Source of the DNA: Trichosporon coremiiforme
Lineage: Eukaryota > Basidiomycota > Tremellomycetes > Trichosporonales > Trichosporonaceae
DNA: 64,000 nt
Reading direction: 5' to 3'
Assembly (NCBI GenBank): GCA_039545355.1
Contig: BCJJ01000023.1
Span: 311,362 to 375,361 of the forward strand
Shown one piece after another: positions 22,143 through 33,838 of the stretch. Made by a program: the position numbers and the translations under genes. The notes under the pieces are model-generated. The model saw only the letters and a program-made list of their open reading frames with translations, had not been told where the DNA came from and ran no database searches. The first letter of the stretch is position 1; every line of letters starts with the position of its first letter.

Positions 22143-24105
22143 TTAGATGCTCATGATGCTCATGAAGCGGAACTCCTGTCCGCCGTTCGGGTCGTCGGTC
22201 TCCTCGAGCAGGCGGCACGTGAGCGTGTGGTCGCCCGGCGGGATGTTCCAGATAGCCTTGGTCGAGCCCGTGTTGTATGGATTGGACCAGTATCCCTTGA
22301 GAACGATGGAGAGATTGTCGTTCTCGTGGTCGTCGACCCAACACTTGACGTTGCCGAGGCCAAAGTCCTTGCTCGAGAGGTAGTACAGGATGAGCTTGCC
22401 CTGAGTCGTGGAGAACTTGAACTTGACGCGCGATCCCGGCGTCTTGCTCACGAGGTACTTCTTTTCGGGCGAGGAAGACCATTCGTACCAGCCCTCGTTC
22501 TCAATCGGGGCCAGCGGATGGCGCTCGCTGCTCGTCGACGCGCAGAACGGCGTGAGCTTCGGCGCATGCGTGCCGTGCGCGTACTTGTCCATGAGGCGCT
22601 GGGGCGGCAGCGGGTCCTTCGGGTAGAGCTTGTCGACGTCCGTTGTGCCCTCGGCTTCCTCGAGCGCGTCCATCTCGCACAGCTGCGAGTCGACGTAGGC
22701 CACCATCATCTCACCCGAAATCTTGTGCAGCGGGCGGCCGAAGTGGCGGATGTCAACGTTGTCGAGCGTCTCCTTGTTCTTGTCGAGCATGTGGTTCATA
22801 GTAGCAAACCAGTCCGAAACGGTGTCAGGGTGCTCGAACATGTACGGCAGCATCGCGTTGCGGCTCGAGAGCACCGGGGTGTCGTAGTAGCTGGTCGTGC
22901 CGCCGTTCAGGTCGCCTCCCATCGCGATGTTGTCGAACTTGAACGCGAAGACGTTGAACACGAGCACCGACGTGTGGTCCTGCTCGAGCATGGAGCGGAG
23001 CAACAGCTCGAACGTCTCGATCATGGTGATGTGCAGCGGGTCGTTGATAGCGTTCTCAAGAATGATGAGGTCGGTGTCCTCCGGTACGTGCAGATGCGAG
23101 CAGTACGCAAAGTAGTCTGATCCACGAGCCGGGACAGCGCCGTTGATGAATCTGTTGTGGCCATCGTTCGGGCCCGCCTCACCCATCTTCTGCACGTTGT
23201 GAAGGATCGAGCCCTTGGCCGAGGGGAAGGTCGCGTTCAGGTGGTCGAAAAGGATGCGGTGCATGTTGAACTCGCTGAGCACCTCACCTGTGGGATCTCT
23301 AAGCCCGTGACCCGTCGAAACCGATCCGCCGAGGACGCCCATCGACCACGGCTCACCACGGCGCATCTTGGCGAGCGCGCGGCGCAGGCGGTGGTTCGTT
23401 CCCGAGTACATGATGCCGCGCGTCATCGCGTCACGTCTGAGACATTGTCAGTGCCTAGACCCACGACCATCAGAAGATTAGAGCACTCCAGGCACTATGC
23501 TTAGCTCGCGGCTGTACGGCACGACGGAGACGTGCACAGGCTGTGCGCCCACGCGGATCCGCTCGTAACCATAGGCACAAACTTTGTCCGTGCTGATCTA
23601 CGGCATGTCGAGCATGCTTAGCGCGTTGCAGTGAGGCTGCCGGGCCCGTCGGCAACGTGCTTCGGTCGCCGCGCAGCACAGCGTCCCCGAGCGGGAAGCG
23701 CGGCATCTTCTTCAGGCCCGTCACTAGTACTCACCCCCACTTCTCGCAGAGGGCCTTGCCCATCTCTCCGGCGTCGCAAACATGGCACGAGCGCGCTGCT
23801 TTCGGTGCCGCCGGCGGCGGCGGCGGTGGTGCGGCCTCCGTCTTCTCAGCCTCGGCGATAGCCTCCTGAATCTCGTGCGCGTTCTCTCCGTGCTTCGGTC
23901 CGTCGCCGTGCTTCAGGTTGGTCTCGGCGGCAAAGTCGTAGTCGGCGAAGCGGCCGAGAGCGCTCTGGGCGCGGTGCTCGGTAACATACTGGGAGAGGGC
24001 GGTGTCGAGGTCGAGCCCCCGGATGGTGAAGAGGTATAAGGGGACGGCGAGAAGGACGACGTTGAGGGCGAGGGAGAGCCGGAGCCACGTCCGCCTGCGC
24101 TCCAT
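22143..24105 (-). CDS. Type II membrane protein with SGNH/GDSL-like hydrolase domain
   Basis: Exons 24105-23735 and 23436-22143 join in phase (EKWG|RDAMTRG) to give about 554 aa. A basic start (MERRRTWLRLSL) leads into one signal-anchor helix (ALNVVLLAVPLYLFTI), so the rest should face the Golgi lumen or exterior. After a Pro/Ala linker and a Cys motif (CHVCDAGEMGKALCEKWG) comes MGVLGGSVSTGHG, resembling the nucleophile block of SGNH hydrolases, then LIILENAINDP. The C-terminal ~100 residues look like a beta-rich binding domain. Homologous basidiomycete proteins are usually annotated as SGNH-hydrolase or capsule-associated; substrate unknown, possibly acyl groups on cell-surface glycan. The single 298-nt intron is long for this window and contains an in-frame alternative exon candidate (see findings). 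Confidence 0.72.
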
Positions 24106-24828
24106 CTTTGAGGATGTGTTAAGGAGTGTGGGTTAGTTGGAATGGAGAAGAGGGAAAGAGAGATGGAGGGAAGGGAAAAGTGTTGCTTGTTGGATCGACC
24201 GGAGGCTGCAGTGCACGGCGGCGCACGTCGGTGGCTCGGTGTGTGGTAGAGGTTTGATGAATATGAGATCTGGCCTGGGATCGGCACGGGAGAAGCGGCC
24301 GGCATATCTTCAGCACGGCATCACGGCTGCAGGGAAGCAGCATGCGCAGGACACGGCCAAGCCTGGCTCCTGGCTCCTAGCTCCTGAGCACTGAGCACTG
24401 AGGGCCAGCTTGGCCAGTTGGGCAGCAGTGCAGCAGACAGTGTGCAGCGGGCAGGAATGCAGGTGCGCAGGGCGCGGAGGGTCCGCGAAAGGACCGTGAA
24501 TGAATTGTGGAATTGGCAGGAGGCTTGAAACGACGTCGAAACCTGCGCAGCGAAACCCTGACATGACCCTGTTCCATATGTATTCCAGCCAAGCAGCACG
24601 TTCAGTGTTGCTCCGCTGCGCACGTTAGCGCCTTCTAGCTTCTGCGTGTGTTGAACGTGTTGCATGCGCTTGTGTTTGTTCGGTTCAACCGTGCGCCTCT
24701 CGCAGTCTTGCACTTTTCACTTTGGGGCCATACGAGAGTCTTCGGAGCTTGTGTGGGCGGGGGCCGTTGCTCGATCATAAGCACGCAGACTTTCGATTCA
24801 ACTTTGGGACATGGGACAGCAGACAGAC

Positions 24829-25046
24829 GCAAGACACGGGACAGAGAGTACGTACGTACAGAACGTGCCTCTGTTGCAATCGATTAAGCAACAGAAAAAG
24901 CCGCTTGCTTCAAGTGCTCCCCAGGGCCCCGAGTTAGCAGCTCAGGGTTTCCTCCAGGCACTTGAAGCAAGCGGCTCTTTCTGTTGCTTGATCGATTGCA
25001 ACAGAAGCATGTTCTGTACGTACGTACTCTCTGTCCCGCGTCTTGT
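24829..25046. repeat. Large near-perfect inverted repeat (89-bp arms, 40-bp loop)
   Basis: Left arm 24829-24917 and right arm 24958-25046 are reverse complements over 89 ungapped positions with six differences, all transitions. The spacer is 24918-24957. Weaker complementarity continues outward to about 24806 and 25072 (gggacatgggac against atgtcccatg). Each arm contains the palindromic run gtacgtacgtac. This may be a foldback or MITE-like element, or a template for a long hairpin RNA. No open reading frame of note inside. Confidence 0.93.
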
Positions 25047-26745
25047 GCCTCCGATCACTCATGTCCCATGCCTCCTCTCCTCGGTCGTCTGACGTGCCCA
25101 CGAAGAGCAGTCACCGGACGCAACGCAAACCGAGGGTTTGTCGGGCCACACGAAGCACGAAACTCAAGTGACGAGAGGCAAGCTCCTCGTGCCTTTGTTT
25201 GGCCTCCATTTCCAGCCCAACTGCACACCACGGTACAGTATACGACATCACTCGATAAGCGGGCATGACAATCGCAGGACATGGGGCTGTAACGGCGAGG
25301 CCATCACGTCAGCCTGCACATCCCACGATCACGTCCGAGCGTGCTGAGCTTGCGACGCGCTCTGCTTCTACGAACGATCAAGCGGAGTTACGGTCCTGGA
25401 CACTCTTTTCGGGGGGCCGTGAGGCTAGCAGGACTAGGTAGGCACTTGAGCTGGACTGATTTCGGGGCAATGCTGGGATACGTCTATCTGCATCAACGTT
25501 CGCAGAGATGCAGCGCCTAGACTGTGCGACCAAATTGCCTCACACGGACCTGCTCAGTGACAACGGCACGTTCGAAGAGGGAGGGGCTACAGGCATAGAC
25601 GCCCGTCGCAGTACTGGCAACGGCGGTGGTATCGGCTCTCAGCTCACTCTTTTTCCTCCCCATGCCATCAGAAGTCCTGTGAGCCATAAACTTATTGCAG
25701 CACACGATCGTCGCACAGTAGAAGGGTGTTCGTTGTTGTGGAATGAGCGCGCTCGACGGCGCAAGGAGATACCCCAGATGTTCGAGGCTGAAGCACAAGG
25801 GTGAACGTCGTACACATCAAGAGGTGGTGAATTGTAGCTTGCAGTGAATTGGACCTCTATCTTGTGTGCATATATCAGCTTCACGTTCCACAGTATCACG
25901 GTCACGGCTAGTCAACGGTTCAGCGGATGAGCAATGACCGGTGGTTGGTCGGCCAGATCTCGCGAGACGTGGGGCACACACTGACGCGGCCCGGCCATGT
26001 TAGGGCGCAGCGTGCAGTTAGGCATTGGTTGTCCTCCAACGACAGGATTCCAGAACAAGCACACGGTACCCAGACGATAACTATGACGATGGACACGCAG
26101 GCCAACGCCTGCCTCAGATACAAGCGCCCTCGTGAAGCTCAAAGCTGATTCAATTGCTCATACATCACGACTTTCTCCACTTAACCCCTCCTTCCCCGCC
26201 GTCCCCGCCAAACCTACACTCGGTGCCTCTGATTCATGCGCTTGTCCACATGCTCAAACTTCCAACTTTCAACTCTATTCTGTCGTTCTCACCTTGCTTC
26301 ACCCTTCTTCAACCTCACTTTCCGTTGCAGCAGCGCAACTCGACTCGCCACAGCCGGGACGTGACACCGAGCTCTTCCTATCCTGTCGACTATCCGTCTT
26401 TGGTCCACCAACGAGTGACAATGTAGTGGAGCAAGAACTCACTGCGCCGAGCCAGCTGAGCAAAGCGAGCCAAGCACTGATAACGTCGGGTCATGACATG
26501 ACGACCGCAGCTTCAAACGAAAGGGGACGAGGGGTCATAGTGCTGCACGCGTTTCACCCACTCAACTACGGACAATCGGCCCCGCATGCTCCCTCGCACT
26601 GTCCCACTCGGAACGGCTTAGCGCGACTGGAGTTGATTGTCTGGCAGTTGTCAGTCTCGGGCTTGTTCCGCTGTCAGCCTCGAGCGCCTCAACCGTCCCC
26701 GATTCCGTTCCGAGAAAACAGCCTCGGCGTTGAGAGGTGTCGGAG

Positions 26746-26998
26746 ATGGGCGACGCGCACGGACATCACGCATCAGCTGCTGCGCCCATTGCGCCTCGTC
26801 CACCGAGCCCTGCCTACGCATTGCCTAATCTCCCGGAGCCCATCGCCCAGCGTCCTCGGCCAGAGCTCGCACCCAGGTAAGAATCAAGTGCGTACATGAA
26901 TATATCATAATGCGGTAAAGCGTCCGGCGCTCGGCCGCGTGACAGTATGGAAACAATGCCGCTGGGCTCGTAATGTCTACAGGTGTGTGCAAGAATAG
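26746..26998 (+). CDS. Candidate small Pro/Ala-rich two-exon gene
   Basis: An ATG at 26746 opens a Pro/Ala/His-rich frame (MGDAHGHHASAAAPIAPRPP) ending at a good donor (CCCAG|GTAAGA, 26876/26877). Joining to an acceptor at 26982/26983 gives a short tail and a stop at 26996-26998, 48 aa in all. A CT-rich leader-like tract lies about 500 bp upstream. Against it: no clear branch motif before the acceptor, and no recognised family. It could also be the first exon of a decayed gene. It is convergent with the GT18 gene, whose stop is only about 50 bp away. Confidence 0.2.
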
Positions 26999-27049
26999 TC
27001 GTCCTCTTCGCTCTCGCTCTATATCTCGACATCTCGGCGCTACCCTCGC

Positions 27050-28908
27050 TCACCGGTTGCCGTTGCCCCTATGCAACGGAGCGAGGTGCTGCCACTTCGG
27101 GTCGTTCTCGTACTTATCCTCGACAACTTTGCGCGCTTCGGTGTACCAGTCCATCTCCATCAGCCTCTCGATGCGCTTTAACTGGCCCTCCTTCCTCATC
27201 CAGTCGGGGATGAAGCGGCCGATCTGCGTCGCGGCCGCGCGCTGCATCGCTTGGCTCAGACCCTCGAGGTCGTTGTGCCGGACATGGTACACGTACGGCT
27301 CAGGCGTGAAGCGGAGCGCGTCCTGCTGCGTATGCCAGTGCTGTCTGTTGTCGGGGTCGTCGGCGCGCCAGTCCTCGATGATGTTGATAAACGGCACACC
27401 CATGCAGAGCCCCCAGTATGGCGATGGCGAGAGCTTCGGGTTTCCTATGCCCACCAGCATCTTCGACCGCGCAAGCACCTTCGTATACTCGGCCTGCGGC
27501 ATGCGGCCCAGGCTCACGATGCCCTCCGGCAGCTCCTCCGTCGTTCCGTCTTGGTCGCGCTCTCGCCCAGCTGTCGAGACAAGCTTGAACGGCACCTCCT
27601 CCCCTCCCACGCGGGCAGGCGGCACACTGTCCCGAGCTTGACCTAGGATACCCTTGAACCCGTTGTCCTCGACGAAGTACTTCGGTTCCTTGGCGAGGAT
27701 GAGGCCGCGGTGCTCGCGCTCGTCGTAGACCTCGTACCCGAGACATCGGTCCTCGATGCTGTACCCGATGAACTGGTTGCCCTCGCCGTTCCACGTGATC
27801 TTGCTGTAGTCTTCGGGCGACAGCGTCCACTGCCCGCCGAGATCCGTGACCGGGTTCTCCCAGAAATGGAGCACGAACGACTTCCAGTACGGGATGCCCT
27901 CGGGGTACAGGTGCGACTGGATGCAGGCTTTGCGGCCGATCTGCCACGTTCCGTCGGCGTCGGCTTCGTGCGCCTCGAGCTCCTGGTAGTTTGTGTCGTT
28001 CCGCGCGATGCAGTGCGCGAACTCATTCGGCTCCCAGATCACCGCCTGCACCATGCTTGGGATCTTCTGGTACACGAGCAAAGTGTCCATGTGCCCGCTC
28101 GTAAAGAGGAAGGTGTAGTTCAGCTCGCGGATCCCGTTCAGCATCGAGCGCGCCCTGTATGTCAGCTGGTGCGGGCCACTGCAGCCTTAGTGCGCTGGCC
28201 CAATGGGTGCCGCAGCATATCTGAGTGACTCACCACACGTCCTCTCCTCCGACTCCGCCAACCTCGCCGCCGCGGAAGTGCTGGCTGACGCCAATCACAA
28301 CCTTCTCCTGATTCGTGCAGTTGGCCCACTCGACACACTCGATGAGCCGGTCGAGCTCGCCCCAGTTCCTGTCGCGGGTCGGCGAGCCGTGCGTCGCGGG
28401 GTACATGGCTTGAAGCAGCCCCTTGAGCACGCGGACCTCATTCGCCTTCGCGAGGTCACCCGGTTTGAGATCCTTCCACGGCTTCATGACCTTCCCGCTT
28501 TGTTCGCGAAGGAAGTCTGACGTTGACGCCCGCGCTTTGGGGTGAGACACGAAACCGGCCAGAAACAGAATTGCACCCAGGAGGAAGAGGATCGGCACTC
28601 GGCGCGCATGCCTGGAGGTCAGCTTACTGTGCACGGGCAAGCTTGAGATGTGAAACAGGAAATGGTGGCTTACGAACAGGCCGGCGAGGGATCGCCGTGA
28701 TCGCTGTGTAGTCTAGACAACCGCAGCAGGATCTAAGACTGCCCGCCAGCGTGAAGCACGTTCCACACCAGCTCCCCAGTATGCAGCATACTCACAGCCA
28801 GTATCGCCACCCGCGCCAGCCGAGGGGAAGCTTCTCGCGACCGGCCTCGAGATCACCGCGGAGCAGCGGCTCGCGATCCGGGTCCTCGAACGACGCCGAG
28901 CCCGCCAT
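27050..28908 (-). CDS. Glycosyltransferase family 18-like (MGAT5-type) type II membrane protein
   Basis: Exons 28908-28796, 28703-28674, 28611-28234 and 28154-27050 join in phase to about 541 aa. The N-terminus is cytoplasmic and acidic, then a signal anchor (VPILFLLGAILFLAGFV), so the catalytic part should be luminal (Golgi). The C-terminal ~370 residues carry GT18-like features: ELNYTFLFTSGHMDTL, the donor-site pattern MLVGIGNPKLSPSPYWGLCM, GVPFINIIEDW and EPYVYHVRHNDL. GT18 enzymes in animals add beta-1,6-GlcNAc branches to N-glycans; in fungi the acceptor is not established, so the substrate is open. The 30-nt second exon is small and its boundaries are the least certain part. Convergent with the weak candidate at 26746. 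Confidence 0.78.
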
Positions 28909-31633
28909 GTCGCTCCTCTTGCTTGCCGGTTGTTATTAACGTTGTAGTGGATTCTCAGATAGCCCTGGCGGCCGTGAGAAGGAAGGCGTCGTGTGTCGTG
29001 GAGTGAGAGTCGTAGGAGTCGTCGCCGGTGACCGCTGTGCAGGTCTGGCGGAGTAATGTTACAAGAGAGTCGAAAGATGGGGAGTTCAGAGATGAAGAGA
29101 TGTTGAGAACTGCGTTGCGATGTGGGGCGAAGCGATAGCCAGTCCGGCACCAAGCAAGCCAGTGCAAGCGGCAGGAGTTGGTGCTGATCCTGACGCAACT
29201 CTGTTGCCAGGGCTGCATCGCATGCCCGCCCGGATTGCGGAGGGTTCGTCGTGCTGCGCAAGGAACGTCACATGCAGTGCCTTGGGTGCCGCGCTAATGA
29301 GGCGCTGCGGCGCCGCTGCCCGCGCTGAGCCATCGAGCCAAGCGACGTGCAGCACGGAAAGGGCAGCTACGCCTGTTTTAGCGTCTTGACGACGGCGCAA
29401 TGGAACTTCTAGGCTGTCGCCATCGCTGGTCAACTTCAAATTGTCTTTTGCTTCGTTCCTCTGTGTCTTCTCTTGCCGCCGAACACTCCCCTCTGTATGT
29501 ATCTCATCTAGTTGTACGAAAAGTCTGGGAAAGGAACGGCTCTCCAAGCATGGACAGTGAAGAAGGCGGTGGTAAGCAGGCGTAACTTACGTGGTCGTGA
29601 AGCGGGGAGTGCCCATCCATATGTGCGCGGCACGCACGGCATCGGAGGCCCGAAGATAAGGAAGGTTGTTGCAGTGGGAGTCTCTGAATGGCGATCGGGA
29701 GCGGCGGTCGAGCGCTGGCGCAGGGCGGCCAACGGCAGTGATTCCCGCATTGCGATTCCTTCTGCAATCCCATGCGTCCTGCATGGATCCTGCAAGGTAT
29801 GCGAGGATTCCGCGGTAACACCGTGCAGAAAATCAATGCAGGTCGTCGAAATTTCGTAGAGAACAGTTACGAAACACGCTAGCACACAGCACGTCAGGAC
29901 TCCGGGAGTCTGCCGTCGCCTCCTGTGCCTGGTTTCAGCGCCTTCCTCTGCCCTCATGCCTTCGAATGCCGTCCATGTGCCCTGCAGAGCCCTGGGGCAG
30001 CTGGCCAGTCATTTTAGGGATGCCGCTGCTTTACGGTGAGCCTTGGGCAGCCCTCCGACGCGATGCGCGTTCAGCGATGCATGGTGTGTCACCACGTACA
30101 GTGATCGTGCTGAAGCAGGCGATCACTCTTCCCTTGCTGGGCGCTGTGCATGGCACGCTCATTCCGTGGTCTGGAACTTGGCCAACGCACAATCTGCAAT
30201 GTGCCGGGCCCCGGGTGGCCTGGCTAGTCTCAAGAACCTCAGCGTTGTTCTAATTTGGGTGACATAGGAGCCAAATGGCGCACTTGGTAGATGCGGATAC
30301 GGCTGAGCGCTGCGATCAGGCGAAGCCAAACGCAGGTTAGGCAGTAGCAGTCGCCACGAGCCCCATCCCGCAAGGAGACGACAGAAAAGACAAAATGTTG
30401 GTGCCCCAGGTGACCACTGGCAGCTGTCGGGGGAGAGTTTCGGACAAGGCGTGGAGACATGGCCGGAAAGCGTGCGTCCAACATTTCGGTCTCAGCTTGA
30501 ACAGGGACATGAGGACATGCATGATGGTACTGGGGTAACGGCCAGAACGAATGGGCCAGAATTCTGAACAAGATTCTCCTCGTTGCGACACCTGACAATG
30601 ACCTTCACACCTTGCGAACAAGATCTCAGTCGAGACTGCCCGTTCGTGGAGGTGGGGTCCAGGCAGTTGAGGGATCAGAAATCAGAACAGCTGGGACACT
30701 TCCCCTTGCAACGCAGCCAGGGGGACACTGGTCACAGCAACGTCGAAGGGGCGCAGTAGCAGATGAACCTTATTCGCTTAAGCATGGCACGCTCATTCGT
30801 TTCAAGCGTGCTAAGGACGCTTACCAACTTCTGCCAATGATCATCTGGACTGGACTGTCCCCTGCTGCTCGAATGCGTGCTCATGAAGTGCGCATGGCCA
30901 GAGGGACGCTGTTATCTTATGGCGCGCGCAGCAGTAGCTGGCAATGCTTTGCTTGAGCGGGGTCGGATGAGTTTCAATAATCCCATGGTCTCCCATGGCC
31001 AACCATCTGTTCATCTGTGGCAGAACACGTCGCCGACCAGTCCCACTCTTCCACACACCGAGTACTCTAGTGGCACTCCAGCGCATCAGAGTACTCGCAT
31101 CACTTTGAAATCGACGTCGGAGGGTGCCTTTCGCAGATTCAATGTTTCCCACGGTTGCGCGGTGCGAGTCGCAACGAGTGCCACGACCTCGAGTTTGGTC
31201 CATCTCCTCTCGTGAGCACATGTGAAGTGTAGGCGGAGGTTCTACCCCCTAGTGCTCTGCTCATGTTGAACTGTAGAGCATTCCGGCAGACTTCGTTGAC
31301 CTTCTAACCTACGTTTTCCCTCTCGCTGATGCCTGCAAGACTCGGAAGCGCCACATTAGAGCGTGCCCTCGCATCGCTTCGCGATCAGCAGTGGCCCAAC
31401 AATGTCTGGCAAGAGCGAAGGGGATAGTCACTGGCTATTTAGGTACTTAGGGTACCACTAAGCTCATGGATGGTAGCAAGGTTATTCACTTGCAGTCACT
31501 CCGACGCCGGCAGTGTCTTCTGTTTCCATTAGCGTACACAGGCGGTAGGGCATCACCTCCCCAAATGCCACCGTAGCCATGAAAAGTAGTGCATAAATCC
31601 CAATGATACCGAACAACCATCAACTCTAACACT
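28909..31633. other. Long gene-poor region
   Basis: 2.7 kb between GT18 and ERG8. I find no convincing gene on either strand. It holds a perfect 10-bp inverted repeat at 31059-31097 and a 17-bp direct repeat (gcatggcacgctcattc) near 30148 and 30782. The part beside 28908 is presumably the GT18 promoter. An unannotated non-coding RNA cannot be excluded. Confidence 0.5.
31059..31097. repeat. Perfect 10-bp inverted repeat, 19-bp loop
   Basis: cgagtactct at 31059-31068 is the exact reverse complement of agagtactcg at 31088-31097. It lies in the gene-poor region downstream of ERG8. Function unknown. Confidence 0.8.
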
Positions 31634-33196
31634 CTACTTACGCGCGAGGGCGGCGGCGAGCACCTCGGGCTGCTCGCGCTGCAGGCCGCCATCGCTCTGC
31701 CTTGCCGACAGGGGACAGACGCTCATCTCCGTCCAGCCTTCCCACACACGCTCGACACCGGCGAGACACGACGGGTCGTCGATCGCCAGAAGCCAGATGG
31801 CGTCGTACCCGCCCGCTGTTTGTTAGCTCTTGCGTCTATGCTGCTCGTAGCTGTCGACTTACCACCCGGAACACCACCGCCGAGAACACCAGGCAACTTC
31901 GAGCACTCGTCGAGCAGACGCGTCTGCTCCTTCGGCTCGATCGGGACCCCAGACGCAAGGCTCATGTCGCGCATACCTTTGCGCACGCCCTCGATCGCGC
32001 CCCGGATGTGCTTCAGCTGCGCGTTGATCGGGCTGAAGTCGTCAAGCTGCTTGTCAGTTTCCGCCACATTGCACAACTCACGTTAGCGACCTCCTGACCG
32101 ATAGCAGCCTGGAGCGTCTCCGTGTATCCCGGCTCATCCTCGAGCTGAGCGAGGCCGCGGAGCGCCCCCTCGAGCGCCTTGTTCGCCGCATCCTGGACGG
32201 TCCACATGCGCAGCGCCTCATCGCTCTTCTCCTTGCGCCACTTAAGCACCTGCCCGACGAAGGACGGCGTGTCTGTTCCAGCGTCGACGTCGGCGAGCAT
32301 CAGCCGCAGGCCACGGGGAAGACGGAACGGCCGCGTTTCCTGGTCCCACTTGCCGCCGACGATGTCCAGGAGCGAAGCAGTGCCCGCGAACATGGGTTCG
32401 AGCACCGATGGCGAGAATCGGCGGTAAACGTGCGTTCCGTACACGGCGGAGGCGACGTCGAACCCGCTTCCGACCTTGCCCTGGGCCGCACAGTGCGCTG
32501 CCTGCGCCAGAGCGTGGATGGTGTCCTGACCCTTGGACAGATCGGCGAGGCCAAGGTGAAGCAGGAGAGCGGCGACGAGCGATGTAACGAGCGCGGCACT
32601 TGAGCCAAGGCCGGTCTTGTTCGTCTTTCCCAGCGGACGGGGAAGGGGCGTGAAGCGCTCCAGCTTGTCGAGCGCGGACATCTTCAGTGGGAGCCCTGCG
32701 GCGGCGAGCTGGAAGTCAGCATATGTGTGATGAGGGGTGGGAGAGGGAAGAAGTGGAGACGCACCTGCTCGCGCTGAGAATAGAAGTCGTTGTCGGCGAA
32801 GACGACGATGTCGAGGCCCTTCTCGAGAGCAGCCGATAGCTCGCCGCCACGTCCCTCGCACTCGAGCCGCTGGGCCGCGTACTCGAGAGTTGTCTGGAGT
32901 GTCGTCTGGACGAACTTGTTGCGCTCGTCGCCCTCAGCCTGCAGCTCGAGCTTGCCGTTGTCGATCTTGGCGGCGTACTTCCAGACGCTGGCGTCGACAG
33001 GGAACTGGCCGGCGCGCACGCTGACGATGCCCGCCTGTCCAGGCGACACAGAGCAGTAGAACCGCGACGACGTCGCGACGACGAGACCGGTATACAACCT
33101 GTCCAGCACAAGGTAGCCGCCCGCGAGCAGAACCTTGCCCGGAGCAGAAACTATCGTCTGCTCGCCCGTCGTCGTTGGTGTCGGCCTCGCGCTCAT
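31634..33196 (-). CDS. ERG8: Phosphomevalonate kinase
   Basis: GHMP-family kinase converting mevalonate 5-phosphate to the diphosphate in the sterol/isoprenoid pathway. Exons 33196-32765, 32708-32082, 32049-31863 and 31815-31634 give 475 aa, the expected length, with matching phases. Motifs: SAPGKVLLAGGYLVLD at the N-terminus, the GHMP phosphate loop KTNKTGLGSSAALVTS (about residue 190), GKVGSGFDVASAVYG, and the C-terminal GVPGAGGYDAIWLL, which is restored only when the intron at 31816-31862 is removed. The last residues are ALARK. A clean single-copy housekeeping gene; the gene-poor region follows its 3' end. Confidence 0.95.
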
Positions 33197-33838
33197 TGTC
33201 TGTTGTGGTTGTGATCGGGCGAGAAAGTCGAGGTGGAGGTCGGCTCATGGCACGATCTAGCTCGCGTAGCCGTGCCTGAGCCAGACGCGAGCGGAGACTG
33301 AGGCTACTCCGTACTGATCGATAACGGCCTTCGCCGATCAGTCTCAGCCACGAAGTTCGGAGAGGCGAGCGAAGTTCAGCCTTATCGGAGGAGGCTTGGG
33401 CGGTCGCAAGCAAATGCATCAAAGACAGCACCACACACGGTAAACACGCACGCTGCGTATAGGAGGCGTTAGCTTTCAAGTGATACGGATACAAGGAGGG
33501 GAAATTCGCGCTGTCAATCATGGAGGAAAAGTGAAATCGGCTGGGTGATCCGTGAACTTGCTGTATGCGCAACGTCTTCAGTCTGCGCGCACCATGCATC
33601 TGGTTCGAGTTCAGGTTCGGTACCTGGACGCACGCAAAGTGGACTGAGATTGCAGTGTCAGATGACATTTTCGCTCCCATCGGACTTTAGCGGGATTTTC
33701 TCGTATCGCCGAAAAGCGTCCGCCGCCACATTCGAGCGATTCAGGGTCTGCGCTGTGTGCGGCTCGCTCTGCCTGGTTTCGACGGTTCGAAGGCAGCATC
33801 GAGTGTCCATCCGTCAAGGTCAACCCCACATCTCAAAA
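33197..33838. other. Divergent promoter region ERG8-RPL31
   Basis: Shared upstream region of two divergent genes. No further gene seen. Sequence just before 33839 (tcaaaa-ATG) is the RPL31 start context. Confidence 0.5.

Larger units (their letters stand above)
24106..27049. other. Long gene-poor region
   Basis: Almost 3 kb between two minus-strand genes. It includes short word repeats near 24360-24450 (ggctcct, gagcactgagcactgag), the large inverted repeat at 24829-25046, a CT-rich plus-strand stretch at 26160-26350 like a gene leader, and a weak two-exon candidate at 26746-26998. A 255-codon plus-strand frame (26132-26899) shows no protein-like pattern. No tRNA or transposase seen. Confidence 0.55.

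Noticed and set aside
21918..23120. 400-codon plus-strand frame opposite the SGNH gene
   Set aside because: Antisense shadow. Arg/Val-rich and without recognisable features.
26132..26899. 255-codon plus-strand frame in the gene-poor region
   Set aside because: Composition is irregular, with no domain or signal. Only its last part overlaps a weak small-gene candidate that is in another frame.
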